DNA from: Nesterenkonia haasae
GTDB taxonomy: Bacteria; Actinomycetota; Actinomycetes; Actinomycetales; Micrococcaceae
Direction: 5' to 3'
DNA length: 64,000 nucleotides
Assembly (NCBI RefSeq): GCF_010119385.1
Contig: NZ_VFIE01000017.1
Span: 209,980 to 273,979 of the forward strand
The first letter of the stretch is position 1. Each line of letters opens with the position of its first letter. The position numbers and the translations under genes were made by a program. Of the stretch, positions 25,240 to 34,532 are shown piece after piece. Under the pieces are notes generated by a model. The model was not told the DNA's origin. It saw only the letters and a list, made by a program, of their open reading frames with translations, and did no database searches.

Positions 25240-26840
25240 GGGCTGCCCCCTTGATTTTGCTGTTGCTGCTGCTCATCATAGGCGTCGGACGGGTTCGCGT
25301 CAGTGTGGAAGGACGAAGGCCAAACTCTCTGGGTGGAGCGATGAGCACGTCTGGTGCTCCAGGGAACAGCGGTCGATACTTCCCCAGTCTCGGCACCACC
25401 TTCGTCTACCACCCACGTGTCCTTCGACCCCCCGCCCTGCGAGGAGTTGACGACCAGGGACCCTTCGGTCAGCGCGACCCGAGTCAGACCGCCGGGGAGA
25501 ACCCACACGTCGTCACCGTCATTGATGGCGAAGGGCCGCAGATCCACATGCCGCGGGCCAAAGGTGTCGTCAGCAAGAGTGGGAACCGTTGAAAGCTGCA
25601 GCACCGGCTGCGCGATCCATCCGCGAGGGTCAGCGAGCACTTTTTGCCGCAGGGCTTCAAGTTCCTCGCGAGTGGCGGCTGGGCCAATCACCAGTCCTTT
25701 GCCGCCGGATCCGTCTACCGGCTTCACTACCAGCTCGGCGAGACGATCCATCACCTCTTCACGGGCCTCCGGTTCCTCCAAACGGAATGTATCAACATTG
25801 GGGATCAGAGGCTCTTCACCCATGTAATAACGGATGATGTCCGGCACATAGGTGTAGACCAGCTTGTCGTCGGCGACTCCGTTACCCACAGCATTGGCGA
25901 TAGTGACGTTGCCGGCTCGAGCAGCATTGACTATTCCAGGAACTCCCAGCATCGAATCTGCGCGGAACTGAAGGGGATCGAGGAAGTCATCATCGAGTCT
26001 CTTGTATATGACATCCACACGCTGCTCACCCTCAGTGGTGCGCATGTAGACGCGGTTGGCTCGGCAGACCAAGTCGCGGCCTTCGACCAGCTCCACACCC
26101 ATCATCCCTGCGAGCAGGGTGTGCTCGAAGTAGGCGGAGTTGTAGACCCCGGGCGTCAGGACAACCACGGTGGGGTCGTCAACACCTTCAGGCGCTGTGC
26201 GGCGCAGCGCGGAGAGCAACCGCCGCGGGTACTCCTCCACAGGACGGATGGCGGCACCAGAGAATGCCTCGGGAAGACCTTTGGCGATAGCCCGTCGGTT
26301 CTCCAGAACATAGGAGACTCCAGAGGGTACCCGCACATTGTCTTCGAGAACTCGGAAAGTGCCAGTGTCATCGCGTACCAGGTCGATGCCTGAGATGTGC
26401 ACACGAACCCCGCCGGGAGTCGAGAAGCCGTGGACCTCGCGGTGGAAGTGCGCGCTCGTGGTGATCAGCGACCGGGGCATCACCCCATCCCGGACGATCT
26501 CCATGCGGTCGTAGACGTCATTGAGGAACATCTCCAGAGCTTTTACGCGCTGCGCGACCCCGGCGGAGATCCCGTTCCATTCATCGCCCGGAATGATTCG
26601 TGGAACGATGTCCAACGGCCAGGCACGTTCCTCGCCGGCAAAGTCGAAGGTCACGCCGCGGTCCAGGAATGTGCGCGCCATCGTTTCGGCCCGGGCGGAG
26701 ACGTCTGGGACGGTCAGCGATTGAAGCACATCGTTGACCCCGGAATATTCGGAACGCAGCTGTCCGTCTGGCGAGAACATCTCGTCAAAGGCGGTGGAGC
26801 GTTGCATGGCCTTTGGGTACTCAGCGAAGAGATCTGACAT
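25233..26840 (-). CDS. Circularly permuted ATP-grasp family protein
   Basis: A 535-residue member of the circularly permuted ATP-grasp family (COG2308 type), predicted amidoligases that form peptide-like bonds on unidentified acceptors. Segments typical of the family include FLNDVYDRMEIVRDGVMPRS near 103, HISGIDLVRDDTGTFRVLED near 147, GVSYVLENR near 170, VDVIYKRLDDDFLDPL near 275, and the glycine-rich nucleotide loop VKPVDGSGGKGLVIG near 372. The C-terminus is low-complexity with a QQQQQNQGG run. TAGGAAA precedes the ATG. Substrate and product are unknown. Confidence 0.88.
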   Translation of the reverse strand: MSDLFAEYPKAMQRSTAFDEMFSPDGQLRSEYSGVNDVLQSLTVPDVSARAETMARTFLDRGVTFDFAGEERAWPLDIVPRIIPGDEWNGISAGVAQRVKALEMFLNDVYDRMEIVRDGVMPRSLITTSAHFHREVHGFSTPGGVRVHISGIDLVRDDTGTFRVLEDNVRVPSGVSYVLENRRAIAKGLPEAFSGAAIRPVEEYPRRLLSALRRTAPEGVDDPTVVVLTPGVYNSAYFEHTLLAGMMGVELVEGRDLVCRANRVYMRTTEGEQRVDVIYKRLDDDFLDPLQFRADSMLGVPGIVNAARAGNVTIANAVGNGVADDKLVYTYVPDIIRYYMGEEPLIPNVDTFRLEEPEAREEVMDRLAELVVKPVDGSGGKGLVIGPAATREELEALRQKVLADPRGWIAQPVLQLSTVPTLADDTFGPRHVDLRPFAINDGDDVWVLPGGLTRVALTEGSLVVNSSQGGGSKDTWVVDEGGAETGEVSTAVPWSTRRAHRSTQRVWPSSFHTDANPSDAYDEQQQQQNQGGSPC

Positions 26841-26878
26841 TTTCCTACTGTCCTGTGTCGGTCTGTTTGAATACCACT

Positions 26879-29497
26879 ATGACAGAAAACGAGAATCTCT
26901 CACGGCGCCTGGCCGAATACCGATCAGCATGCATCACTGTTTCCTCCTACACCGTCCATGTGGATCTCTCCTCCGCGGACGAAGAAGGCTCCACTGCATA
27001 TCCGGTCACCACGCGCGTGGCGCTGGAGTTCGACTCCGTTGCCGGTGAGGGAAGTGTTCCATTCCTGGATTACATCGGTGTGTCCGTCGATTCAGTGCGA
27101 ATCAACGGCGCTGAACGCGATGCGGTCGCGGCCACGGGCGCTGCGGGCATTCGGTTGGATGGTCTTGCTGAGGGCAGCAATGTGGTGGAGATCGAGTCGG
27201 TGTCACGGTTTTCCCGTTCGGGGGAGGGGCTGCACCGGTTCGTCGATCCCAGTGACGGGTCGGTCTATCTCTATACCCAGTACGAACCAGCCGACTGCCG
27301 CCGAGTGTTCCCGGTTTTCGACCAACCGGATATCAAATCGCGTTTTAGATTCTCGCTGACCGGCCCGGAGTCGTGGCAGTTGCGCTCCAACAGTCCAGAG
27401 CTGTCCCGGGAGGCGGTGGGCGAAGGGTTGGTACGGGTGGATTTCGCCGAGACTGAGGTGATGAGCTCCTACATTACGGCTCTGCTGGCAGGTCCCTACC
27501 ATCTGGTGGCTGACTCATGGAACGGATCGACGCCGGGCGCCGACGACTTCACCATAGATCTAGCGGTGCTCTGCCGGGCGTCCCTGGCCGAGTATTTCGA
27601 TGCCGAGGAGATCTTAAAGATCACCAAGCAGGGCTTGGACTTCTTCCACCGTGAATTCGACTACCCCTACCCCTGGGGAAAGTACGATCAGGTCTTTGTG
27701 CCTGAATACAACCTAGGGGCCATGGAGAATCCCGGCCTGGTGACCTTCACCGAACAGTACGTGTTCGACACAGGGGCCACCGAGGCCCAGCATGAGACGC
27801 GTGCCAACACGCTCCTTCACGAAATGGCTCACATGTGGTTCGGCGACCTTGTCACTATGCAGTGGTGGGACGACCTGTGGCTGAAGGAATCCTTCGCCGA
27901 CTACATGGGCTCATATGCGGTCGACGCCACCACCGACTTCACCACCGCCTGGGTCGCCTTTGCCAACTCCCGGAAGGCCTGGGCCTATGTGCAGGATCAA
28001 CTTCCCACCACACATCCAATCGTGGCCCAGATCCCCGACCTCGAAGCGGCAGACCAGAACTTTGACGGCATCACCTACGCCAAGGGTGCCAGTGTCCTCA
28101 AACAGTTGGCCGCATACGCAGGAGTGGAGGCTTTCCGGGAGGCAGCCCGCCAGTACTTCGCACGTTTTGCCTTCGGCAACGCGACTCTTGAGGACTTCCT
28201 CACTGTGCTGGAGAACGTGACCGGAAAGAACATGCGCACATGGGCGGCCGCGTGGCTGCAGACCTCGGGCATTCCGGTACTCCGGGCTCCCGTGGACGAG
28301 ACCGGGGTGGTGCATGTGCACCAGTCCGGGACAGACCCGGCCACTGGCGAGCCGATCAGCCGACCCCATGTCATCCAAGTCGGCCTGTTCACCCTTGATG
28401 GCACCGGGACGTTGTCCCGCGCTCAGTCGGTACCAGCGGAGCTGGACCCCCAGGCGCCGGAGGGCATGACACCCATCCCTGGAGTGCAACTCCCCGATGA
28501 AGAGACGCCGCGGCTCATTCTGCCCAATGATGAGGACCTCACCTACGCCAAAGTCATTCTGGATACGGCATCTGTCGAGGCGGCGCTGACTTACCCGGTC
28601 GGAGACCCATTGGCTCGGGCCACGGTCTGGGCATCGCTGTGGTCTATGGTCCGTGATGGCCTGCTGGAGGCCGATCGATACGTGAACGCTGTGCTCCGAC
28701 TGGGCCTGCAGACTCCCGAGGTCACCGTGGTGCAGTCACTACTGCGGCAGTCCAACCAGGCCTGTGAGCTCTACACACCGACAACCCGGCAGGAACCGCT
28801 TGAAACTCAATTCGCTGCGGGACTTGCGGATTTCATTGCGAGAACTGAGGACAGTGACGCGAAGCTGGCTGCGACCCGGACCCTGGCTGCACTGTCGCGC
28901 CGCCACAGCAGCCAGGTGGGCCATCTCAGAACCCAGCTTGTCAGCGAACAGGATGAACAGCTCCGGTGGGCTTTCCTCCAAGCACTCGCTGCCCACGGGC
29001 AGGTGGACCGCAATGAGCTTGATGATGAAATCAGCCGACGAACCACAGCCCGGGGAGAGATTGCGCACCGACTGGCGTTAGCCGCACGCCCCAGCCGTGA
29101 GGTCAAAGATGCCGCGCTGTGGCAAGCCCTGGCTGGTACTGATGCTGACGGCGTCGAGCTGTCAAATGACCAATTAACCGCGACCGTGGAAGGCTTTGTC
29201 GCCGACCCCCAGGGTCTGACGACCGGTTATGAGGAGGAGTACTTCACTTCCCTCACTGATGTTTGGGAGCGCATGTCTCAAGGGCAGGCCACACGAGTGA
29301 TCGAAGGGCTGTTCCCTGGCACGCAGCACCTGGAGCAGGGCCAGCGGCCGGAAGATCATCCCATCGCGCAGCGGACGCGCCAGTGGCTGCAGGAAAACGT
29401 ATCCGCACCTGCAGCGCTGCGGCGGATTGTCAGTGAGGAGGAAGACCAGCTGCTGCGCTCCCTGCGAGCACAGCACGCTGCCTCCTCACGCGACTAA
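26879..29497 (+). CDS. pepN: Aminopeptidase N (M1 family)
   Basis: A zinc exopeptidase that removes N-terminal residues during peptide turnover in the cytosol. From the ATG at 26879 it has 872 residues. The substrate-binding motif GAMENPG precedes the zinc site HEMAHMWFGD (His314, Glu315, His318) and the third ligand Glu337 in LKESFADY. The C-terminal helical ERAP1-like domain completes the M1 fold. The frame is open 22 codons further upstream, but that would overlap the divergent ATP-grasp gene. Only 38 nt separate the two divergent starts. It converges with fadE, overlapping by 4 nt. Confidence 0.97.
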   Translation: MTENENLSRRLAEYRSACITVSSYTVHVDLSSADEEGSTAYPVTTRVALEFDSVAGEGSVPFLDYIGVSVDSVRINGAERDAVAATGAAGIRLDGLAEGSNVVEIESVSRFSRSGEGLHRFVDPSDGSVYLYTQYEPADCRRVFPVFDQPDIKSRFRFSLTGPESWQLRSNSPELSREAVGEGLVRVDFAETEVMSSYITALLAGPYHLVADSWNGSTPGADDFTIDLAVLCRASLAEYFDAEEILKITKQGLDFFHREFDYPYPWGKYDQVFVPEYNLGAMENPGLVTFTEQYVFDTGATEAQHETRANTLLHEMAHMWFGDLVTMQWWDDLWLKESFADYMGSYAVDATTDFTTAWVAFANSRKAWAYVQDQLPTTHPIVAQIPDLEAADQNFDGITYAKGASVLKQLAAYAGVEAFREAARQYFARFAFGNATLEDFLTVLENVTGKNMRTWAAAWLQTSGIPVLRAPVDETGVVHVHQSGTDPATGEPISRPHVIQVGLFTLDGTGTLSRAQSVPAELDPQAPEGMTPIPGVQLPDEETPRLILPNDEDLTYAKVILDTASVEAALTYPVGDPLARATVWASLWSMVRDGLLEADRYVNAVLRLGLQTPEVTVVQSLLRQSNQACELYTPTTRQEPLETQFAAGLADFIARTEDSDAKLAATRTLAALSRRHSSQVGHLRTQLVSEQDEQLRWAFLQALAAHGQVDRNELDDEISRRTTARGEIAHRLALAARPSREVKDAALWQALAGTDADGVELSNDQLTATVEGFVADPQGLTTGYEEEYFTSLTDVWERMSQGQATRVIEGLFPGTQHLEQGQRPEDHPIAQRTRQWLQENVSAPAALRRIVSEEEDQLLRSLRAQHAASSRD

Positions 29498-31563
29498 CGG
29501 CTCTTCGCGGCAGCCCGCTGCCGGTCCAAGAGAGTCTTCTCATCCAGCGGCGCCTCTGACGAAGCACGCAGCTGCCGGTAGTGCTCCATGGCCTCCTCCT
29601 GCCGCTCCCGTTCCGCACCGGAAGCGACCTCCATGCGCACATGTTCAGGCTCGTAGCCGAAGGAGTCCACGATGTCCTGCGCATGGGGCCGAACCCGCGC
29701 CACCAGTCGGTTGATGTAGGGAGAGAGAGTTCTGGCGCGCTGTGCAGAGATGCGCCCATTGCCCAGATACCAGTCGAGAGTCTCCTCCACAGTGGTCAGG
29801 GCGTAGATGTCGCGCAGCCAGGTCATCACCTGCCGGGTGCCCTGATCCTGGATACCTTCGAGTCCGTCGGTGAAAGCCTCCCACAGCAGCAGATCCGTGT
29901 GGGCTTTAGAGGTGTTGATGATCTCGAACTGGTGCTCATTGAAGACTTTCGCCTGCTTCTCGGCAGGCAGCTTGGCAACTGGACGCAGCTCTCCGGCCAC
30001 ATCAACCACCATCTGACGGACCCTGCCCGCGAGCAGGTTACGCTGGACATCGGTCTGCTTGAACCAATTCGCGCTGCGGCGCTCATTGCCAGTATCGCGG
30101 ACTTCCTGAAGGGCGCGACGGAGTCCAAAGCGGTGCATCACCCGATCGCTGGCCTGGTTGGCCACATAACTGGCGAGTGCGCCGACATCGGCGTTCTTGA
30201 ACTCGGCGGCATAGTCGGCAAGTAGGCGCTTAGCAACAAGCTGAAGGAGGACGTTGTTGTCGCCTTCGAAGGTTGCGTAGACATCCAAGTCGGCGCGGAG
30301 CGAGGTAAAGCGGTTCTCTGAGATGAACCCAGCGCCTCCGCATGCCTCGCGGGCTTCCTGCAGAGTATCCAGGCTGTGCCAGGTCGCCACAGCCTTCACC
30401 GCCGCAGCGAGCGTCTCCAGCTCTTGGCGGTTCTCATCGGAGTCGTCTTCTCCAGAGAACACTTCGTCGAGTTTGCCCAACAGCTTCTCCTGCGCAAACC
30501 CAAGGGCCACGGTTTTCGCCAACCGCGGGATCAGCCGGCGCTGGTGCAACTGGTAGTCCAGAAGCACCTCTTCCTCCGTGGTGGACGTGGCATTGAACTG
30601 CCGCCGCTGGTTCCCATACGTTACGGCACCGATCAACGCCAGTTTTGACGCCGCGATAGCCGCACCGGAGAGGGAAACACGACCCTGGACCAGAGTCCCG
30701 AGCATGGTGAAGAAACGGCGCCCAGGCGATTCGATGGAGGAGGTGTACGTTCCATCTTCCGCTACATCTCCGTAGCGGTTGAGCAGGTTGAACCGTGGCA
30801 CACGGACGTGGTCGAAGCTCACCTGTCCGTTATCTACACCGTTGAGTCCGCCTTTGTGTCCGTCGTCGTTAATGGTGATTCCGGGGCGGACCCGGCCTTC
30901 AGCGTCCCGGATTTCCATGTAGAAGCAGTGCACGCCGTGGTTGACGCCGTTGGTGATCAGCTGCGCGAACACCACTGCCGCGGTGGCGTCAAGGGCGGCG
31001 TTGCCCAGGTAGCGTTTGGTGGCTGCTTCGAAAGGCGTGTTGATAACAAACTCGTGGGTGTCCGGGTCATAAGTCGCAGTGGTGCCCAGTGACGCGACAT
31101 CGGAGCCGTGTCCGAACTCGGTCATGGCGTAAGCACCGGGTACCGAGAGGTCCATAATGCCCGGCAGCCACTGCTTCTGGTGCTCGTAGGATCCCAGGTG
31201 CAGCACTGCGGCTCCGAACAGACCCCACTGAACGCCGGACTTGATCTGCAGGGAGGGGTCGGCGGTGACGAGTTCTTCGAACGCGGCGATATTCGCACCG
31301 TGGTCATTGTCGCCTCCGAACTCCTTGGGGAAGGCACGGTGCACAGCTTTGGCTGCAACGAGCGCATGTGACTGCTTCAATGTGCGTTCGCGGTGATCTT
31401 CTTTGGTGAGGTTCTCGACTTTGTGGAACTGCGGGTCCTTCAGCACCTTTCGAGCGGTGCGCCGAGTTTCCGCCCAGCGGCCCAGCATCAGCTCTTCCAG
31501 GTGAGCCGTGTCCACAGCGGCAGTGTCGATAGGACCAGTATTGGCGTCGTCGTGAGCGCCCAT
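29494..31563 (-). CDS. Acyl-CoA dehydrogenase/oxidase family protein
   Basis: A 689-residue FAD enzyme of the long acyl-CoA dehydrogenase/oxidase type, which introduces the alpha-beta double bond in acyl-CoA (first step of beta-oxidation). The FAD/acyl-binding stretch AYAMTEFGHGSDV near 141-153, DVRVPR-like DHVRVPRFNLL near 256, and the GRVSLSGAA helix are visible, followed by an oxidase-like C-terminal domain ending near 660. It is divergent from fadA-fabG-maoC, the same arrangement as mycobacterial fadE5-fadA2-fabG4-htdX as I recall it. GAGGAG precedes the ATG. The promoter carries the shared fad operator. Confidence 0.9.
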   Translation of the reverse strand: MGAHDDANTGPIDTAAVDTAHLEELMLGRWAETRRTARKVLKDPQFHKVENLTKEDHRERTLKQSHALVAAKAVHRAFPKEFGGDNDHGANIAAFEELVTADPSLQIKSGVQWGLFGAAVLHLGSYEHQKQWLPGIMDLSVPGAYAMTEFGHGSDVASLGTTATYDPDTHEFVINTPFEAATKRYLGNAALDATAAVVFAQLITNGVNHGVHCFYMEIRDAEGRVRPGITINDDGHKGGLNGVDNGQVSFDHVRVPRFNLLNRYGDVAEDGTYTSSIESPGRRFFTMLGTLVQGRVSLSGAAIAASKLALIGAVTYGNQRRQFNATSTTEEEVLLDYQLHQRRLIPRLAKTVALGFAQEKLLGKLDEVFSGEDDSDENRQELETLAAAVKAVATWHSLDTLQEAREACGGAGFISENRFTSLRADLDVYATFEGDNNVLLQLVAKRLLADYAAEFKNADVGALASYVANQASDRVMHRFGLRRALQEVRDTGNERRSANWFKQTDVQRNLLAGRVRQMVVDVAGELRPVAKLPAEKQAKVFNEHQFEIINTSKAHTDLLLWEAFTDGLEGIQDQGTRQVMTWLRDIYALTTVEETLDWYLGNGRISAQRARTLSPYINRLVARVRPHAQDIVDSFGYEPEHVRMEVASGAERERQEEAMEHYRQLRASSEAPLDEKTLLDRQRAAAKSR

Positions 31564-31617
31564 TGGTGAACTCCTCAGTATTGGATCACAGTGATTGTCA
31601 ACACATCCATTCTAAGA

Positions 31618-31629
31618 TACTGACCAGTA
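31618..31629 (+). promoter_or_regulatory. fad operator, fadE side
   Basis: TACTGACCAGTA, an imperfect inverted repeat, located between the putative -10 and -35 of fadE. It matches two further copies at fadA and fadB. Confidence 0.6.
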
Positions 31630-31803
31630 ACTTGGCTACTTGAAGCAACCGATGCTGATTCCTGGTTCGTTACTCCTGTGGCCATTGACCCTGTTCCAAG
31701 CACGTGGTGGAGTGATCCCATGGACCATGCAGGCAGATTCTTCGGTGCCGTAGTGCTGTGAAAAACCCGAAATCTCGCAGGAAGCCGCCCCGCGGGGATG
31801 AAA

Positions 31804-31831
31804 GTGACAGCCAACACAGGTAGGCTAAGAT
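31804..31831 (+). promoter_or_regulatory. fadA promoter GTGACA-16-TAAGAT
   Basis: A -35-like GTGACA at 31804-31809 and -10 TAAGAT at 31826-31831 with a 16-nt spacer. The fad operator begins on the last base of the -10, a position suited to repression. Confidence 0.55.
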
Positions 31832-31842
31832 ACTGACGAGTA
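31831..31842 (+). promoter_or_regulatory. fad operator, fadA side
   Basis: TACTGACGAGTA overlapping the -10 and likely transcription start of fadA; 11 of 12 bases match the fadE-side copy. Confidence 0.6.
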
Positions 31843-31869
31843 ATATTGGCGATACTTCAGGAGAAGACC

Positions 31870-33159
31870 ATGGCAGAAACACCGCGCGACGCCGTCATTA
31901 TCGGCGGAAACCGGATCCCCTTCGCTCGTGCCCACGGCGCCTATGCGAAGTCTTCCAACCAGGACATGCTGACCTCGGCTCTCAACGGGCTGGTCGCCCG
32001 GTACGGACTACAGGGTGAGCAACTTGGCGCAGTGGCCGGAGGAGCAGTTCTGAAGCACTCAAAGAACTTCAACCTCGTCCGTGAGTCTGCCCTCGGCACG
32101 CCCCTGGACCCCAAGACCCCTGCCTACGATGTGCAGATGGCTTGTGCCACCGGGACCGAAGCCATTGGTTCTTTGGCCAACAAGATCAAGTTGGGCCAGA
32201 TCGATTCCGCCATTGGTGGAGGTGTGGACTCCATCTCGGATGCTCCCATTGTCGTCAGTGATCAGCTGCGGGGAATCCTCATGGAGGCTACGCGGGCAAA
32301 GACCGCAGGACAGCGCCTGAAGGCCCTGGCCAAGATCAGGCCCGCACACTTGGCTCCGCAGGCCCCAGGCACCGGCGAGCCACGCACCGGACTGTCAATG
32401 GGCGAACATATGGCGGTCACAGCCAATAAGTGGGGGATCACCCGTGAAGAGCAGGACGAGCTGGCCGTGGCATCGCACCGTAACCTGGCTGCCGCCTACG
32501 AAAGCGGCTTCTTCAACGACCTCATCTCGCCCTTCAAGGGGCTCAGCGCCGACAACAATATGCGCGCAGACTCCAGTGTCGACAAACTAGCGAAGCTCTC
32601 GCCAGTCTTCGGTAAGGACCTGGGCGAGAGTGCCACCATGACGGCGGCGAACTCCACTCCGCTGACCGACGGGGCCTCCGCGGTGCTCCTCGGTTCTGAG
32701 GAATGGGCCGATGCGCATGACCTGCCAAAACTGGCCAACTTCGTGGACTACGAACAGGGTGCAGTGGACTTCGTCGACGGTGCCGAGGGTCTGCTGATGG
32801 CCCCCACCTATGCGGCAGCGAGGATGCTCAAACGCAATAACCTCACCTTTGAGGACTTCGAATACTTCGAAATCCATGAGGCGTTCGCCTCCACTGTGCT
32901 AGCCCAGATGAAAGCTTGGGAATCCGAGGACTTCTGCCGCGATGTGCTCGGTCTGGACAAGCCACTGGGAAGCATCGATCGCAGCAAACTCAACGTCAAT
33001 GGTTCATCCCTTGCCGCCGGCCACCCCTTCGCCGCCACTGGCGGCCGGATCGTGGCGACACTGGCCAAACTGCTGTACGGAAAGCCCGGGAAACGAGGCT
33101 TCATCTCTGTCTGCGCCGCCGGTGGCCAGGGAATCACCGCAATCATCGAAGGACGGTAA
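31870..33159 (+). CDS. fadA: Acetyl-CoA acyltransferase (thiolase)
   Basis: Thiolase cleaves 3-ketoacyl-CoA to acetyl-CoA and a shortened acyl-CoA, the last step of beta-oxidation. The 429-residue protein (ATG 31870, AGGAGA 6 nt upstream) has nucleophile Cys92 in MACATGTEA, the HEAFAS histidine near 339, and the C-terminal CAAGGQG cysteine. An earlier in-frame ATG (31846) lies inside the operator-proximal leader and is rejected. It heads a fadA-fabG-maoC operon, so ketone cleavage, reduction/oxidation and hydration are encoded together. Confidence 0.95.
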   Translation: MAETPRDAVIIGGNRIPFARAHGAYAKSSNQDMLTSALNGLVARYGLQGEQLGAVAGGAVLKHSKNFNLVRESALGTPLDPKTPAYDVQMACATGTEAIGSLANKIKLGQIDSAIGGGVDSISDAPIVVSDQLRGILMEATRAKTAGQRLKALAKIRPAHLAPQAPGTGEPRTGLSMGEHMAVTANKWGITREEQDELAVASHRNLAAAYESGFFNDLISPFKGLSADNNMRADSSVDKLAKLSPVFGKDLGESATMTAANSTPLTDGASAVLLGSEEWADAHDLPKLANFVDYEQGAVDFVDGAEGLLMAPTYAAARMLKRNNLTFEDFEYFEIHEAFASTVLAQMKAWESEDFCRDVLGLDKPLGSIDRSKLNVNGSSLAAGHPFAATGGRIVATLAKLLYGKPGKRGFISVCAAGGQGITAIIEGR

Positions 33160-33167
33160 TAGGCGCA

Positions 33168-34526
33168 ATGGCTCAGGACTCCTACACGGAATTCGTCAAC
33201 ACAGGTGTCGGCAAGAAAATCACCAAGGCCCTAGGGCTGCCGCAACCGGCTAAGCTGCGCCGTTACACGCCGGATGCACCACTGATCCCCGGCCCCGTGG
33301 TGCTTCTGGGCGCCTCCGAAGCGTCTGACATCCTTGCACGTCGACTGCTCGGGTGGGGGTTGGACGTGCGGCGACACATTGGGCCCAAAGAGAAGGTCGC
33401 CGCCGTGGTGGCACTGTTCGACACTGCGGCAACTCCCGCTCAGCTCAGTGAGACCGTGCTCGCCGTTGGCGGGCTGTTGAAACAGCTGAAAGCCTCCGCG
33501 CGCGTCATCACGGTCTTCCGGGACCCTGCCCACACTGAGGATCCCGCAGTGCGAGCAGCCCGGAAAGGGGTTGAGGGCCTCACTCGGTCATTGGCGCACG
33601 AAATGCGCGCTGGGAGTACGGCGAACGGCATTGTGCTCCATGAAGAGCTCGACATTGCGTCACCGTCAGTGGCTGGGGCTCTACGTTTCCTGCTGTCGGG
33701 ACGGTCCGCGTTCGTCTCCGGTCAGTTCATCACCGTGGACTCAGTAAACGGTGCACTCCCCGAAGATTGGGCCGCTCCCTTGGCGGGCCAGGTCGCGGTG
33801 GTCACCGGTGCCGCTCGTGGGATCGGGGCCGCCATCGCTCGCACGCTCCACCGTGATGGAGCACGCGTGATTGCTGTGGACATCCCAGCTGCCGGGGAAC
33901 AGCTTGCCGCAGTCGCCAATGAGGTCGCTGGTACCGCACTCCAGCTTGACATCACCGACGACGACGCCGGGGAGCAGATCCTCTCCCACGCTGATCAGTA
34001 CTATGGCCGGCTGGACATCGTGGTGCACAACGCCGGCATCACCCGGGACAAGCTGCTGGCCAATATGGACTCCGCGAGGTGGGACTCAGTCATCGCCGTC
34101 AACATCGAGTCCCAGCTGCGCATGAACCGGGCACTGTTGAAGTCCGATCTCTTCAACCGTCCCGAGGGCACGGTGGGACCACGGATCGTATCCCTGGCAT
34201 CTACCTCGGGTATCGCCGGAAACCGTGGCCAGTCAAACTATGCCGCCTCCAAAGCCGGAGTCATCGGCATGGTCTCCGCTTCCTCGGCGCAACTGCAGGC
34301 CCGTCATGGCACGATCAACGCTGTGGCACCAGGTTTCATCGAGACAGAGATGACCGCAAAGATGCCATTCGCGACGCGTGAGGTGGCGAGACGACTGAAC
34401 TCCTTGAACCAGGGTGGACGTCCAGAGGATGTTGCGGAAACAATCGCCTATCTGGCTTCCCCAGCAGCAGCCGGTACCTCTGGTCTGACACTGAGAGTGT
34501 GCGGCCAGAACCTTGTCGGAGCGTGA
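33168..34526 (+). CDS. 3-oxoacyl reductase, long SDR (FabG4-like)
   Basis: A 452-residue short-chain dehydrogenase, about 200 residues longer than ordinary FabG. The N-terminal 200 residues form a degenerate Rossmann-like domain. The C-terminal half is a complete SDR with cofactor loop VVTGAARGIGAA near 207, NAG motif HNAGITRDK, and catalytic Tyr358/Lys362 in SNYAASKAG. This two-part layout matches mycobacterial FabG4, which acts on CoA esters with NADH. It begins 9 nt after fadA and is followed by the MaoC gene. Direction of flux (synthesis or oxidation) cannot be read from sequence. Confidence 0.92.
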   Translation: MAQDSYTEFVNTGVGKKITKALGLPQPAKLRRYTPDAPLIPGPVVLLGASEASDILARRLLGWGLDVRRHIGPKEKVAAVVALFDTAATPAQLSETVLAVGGLLKQLKASARVITVFRDPAHTEDPAVRAARKGVEGLTRSLAHEMRAGSTANGIVLHEELDIASPSVAGALRFLLSGRSAFVSGQFITVDSVNGALPEDWAAPLAGQVAVVTGAARGIGAAIARTLHRDGARVIAVDIPAAGEQLAAVANEVAGTALQLDITDDDAGEQILSHADQYYGRLDIVVHNAGITRDKLLANMDSARWDSVIAVNIESQLRMNRALLKSDLFNRPEGTVGPRIVSLASTSGIAGNRGQSNYAASKAGVIGMVSASSAQLQARHGTINAVAPGFIETEMTAKMPFATREVARRLNSLNQGGRPEDVAETIAYLASPAAAGTSGLTLRVCGQNLVGA

Positions 34527-34532
34527 GAGATT

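Larger units (their letters stand above)
31564..31869. promoter_or_regulatory. Divergent fadE/fadA control region (306 bp)
   Basis: This gene-free stretch holds two near-identical segments, CTAAGATACTGAC(C/G)AGTAA, at both promoters (12-bp cores at 31618-31629 and 31831-31842). For fadE a -10 TAGAAT (31614-31609, minus strand) would place the operator between -10 and -35. For fadA, GTGACA and TAAGAT are spaced by 16 nt. A separate palindrome ATCAC-A-GTGAT lies at 31585-31595. The middle, about 31645-31800, shows no open frame with gene-like features. Confidence 0.65.

Noticed and set aside
25254-25275. CAG/CTG-type triplet repeat at the end of the ATP-grasp gene
   Set aside because: Only about five Gln codons, in a low-complexity linker; not a notable repeat array. 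A similar run in the FKBP lipoprotein (near 19715) is treated the same way.
25644-26393. A 249-codon rightward frame opposite the ATP-grasp gene
   Set aside because: Antisense shadow of a well-supported gene; composition follows the codon bias of the opposite strand.
31596-31601. Perfect TTGACA toward fadE as a -35 element
   Set aside because: Any matching -10 would fall in the ribosome-binding site, leaving no room for a leader; the upstream TAGAAT is a better -10.
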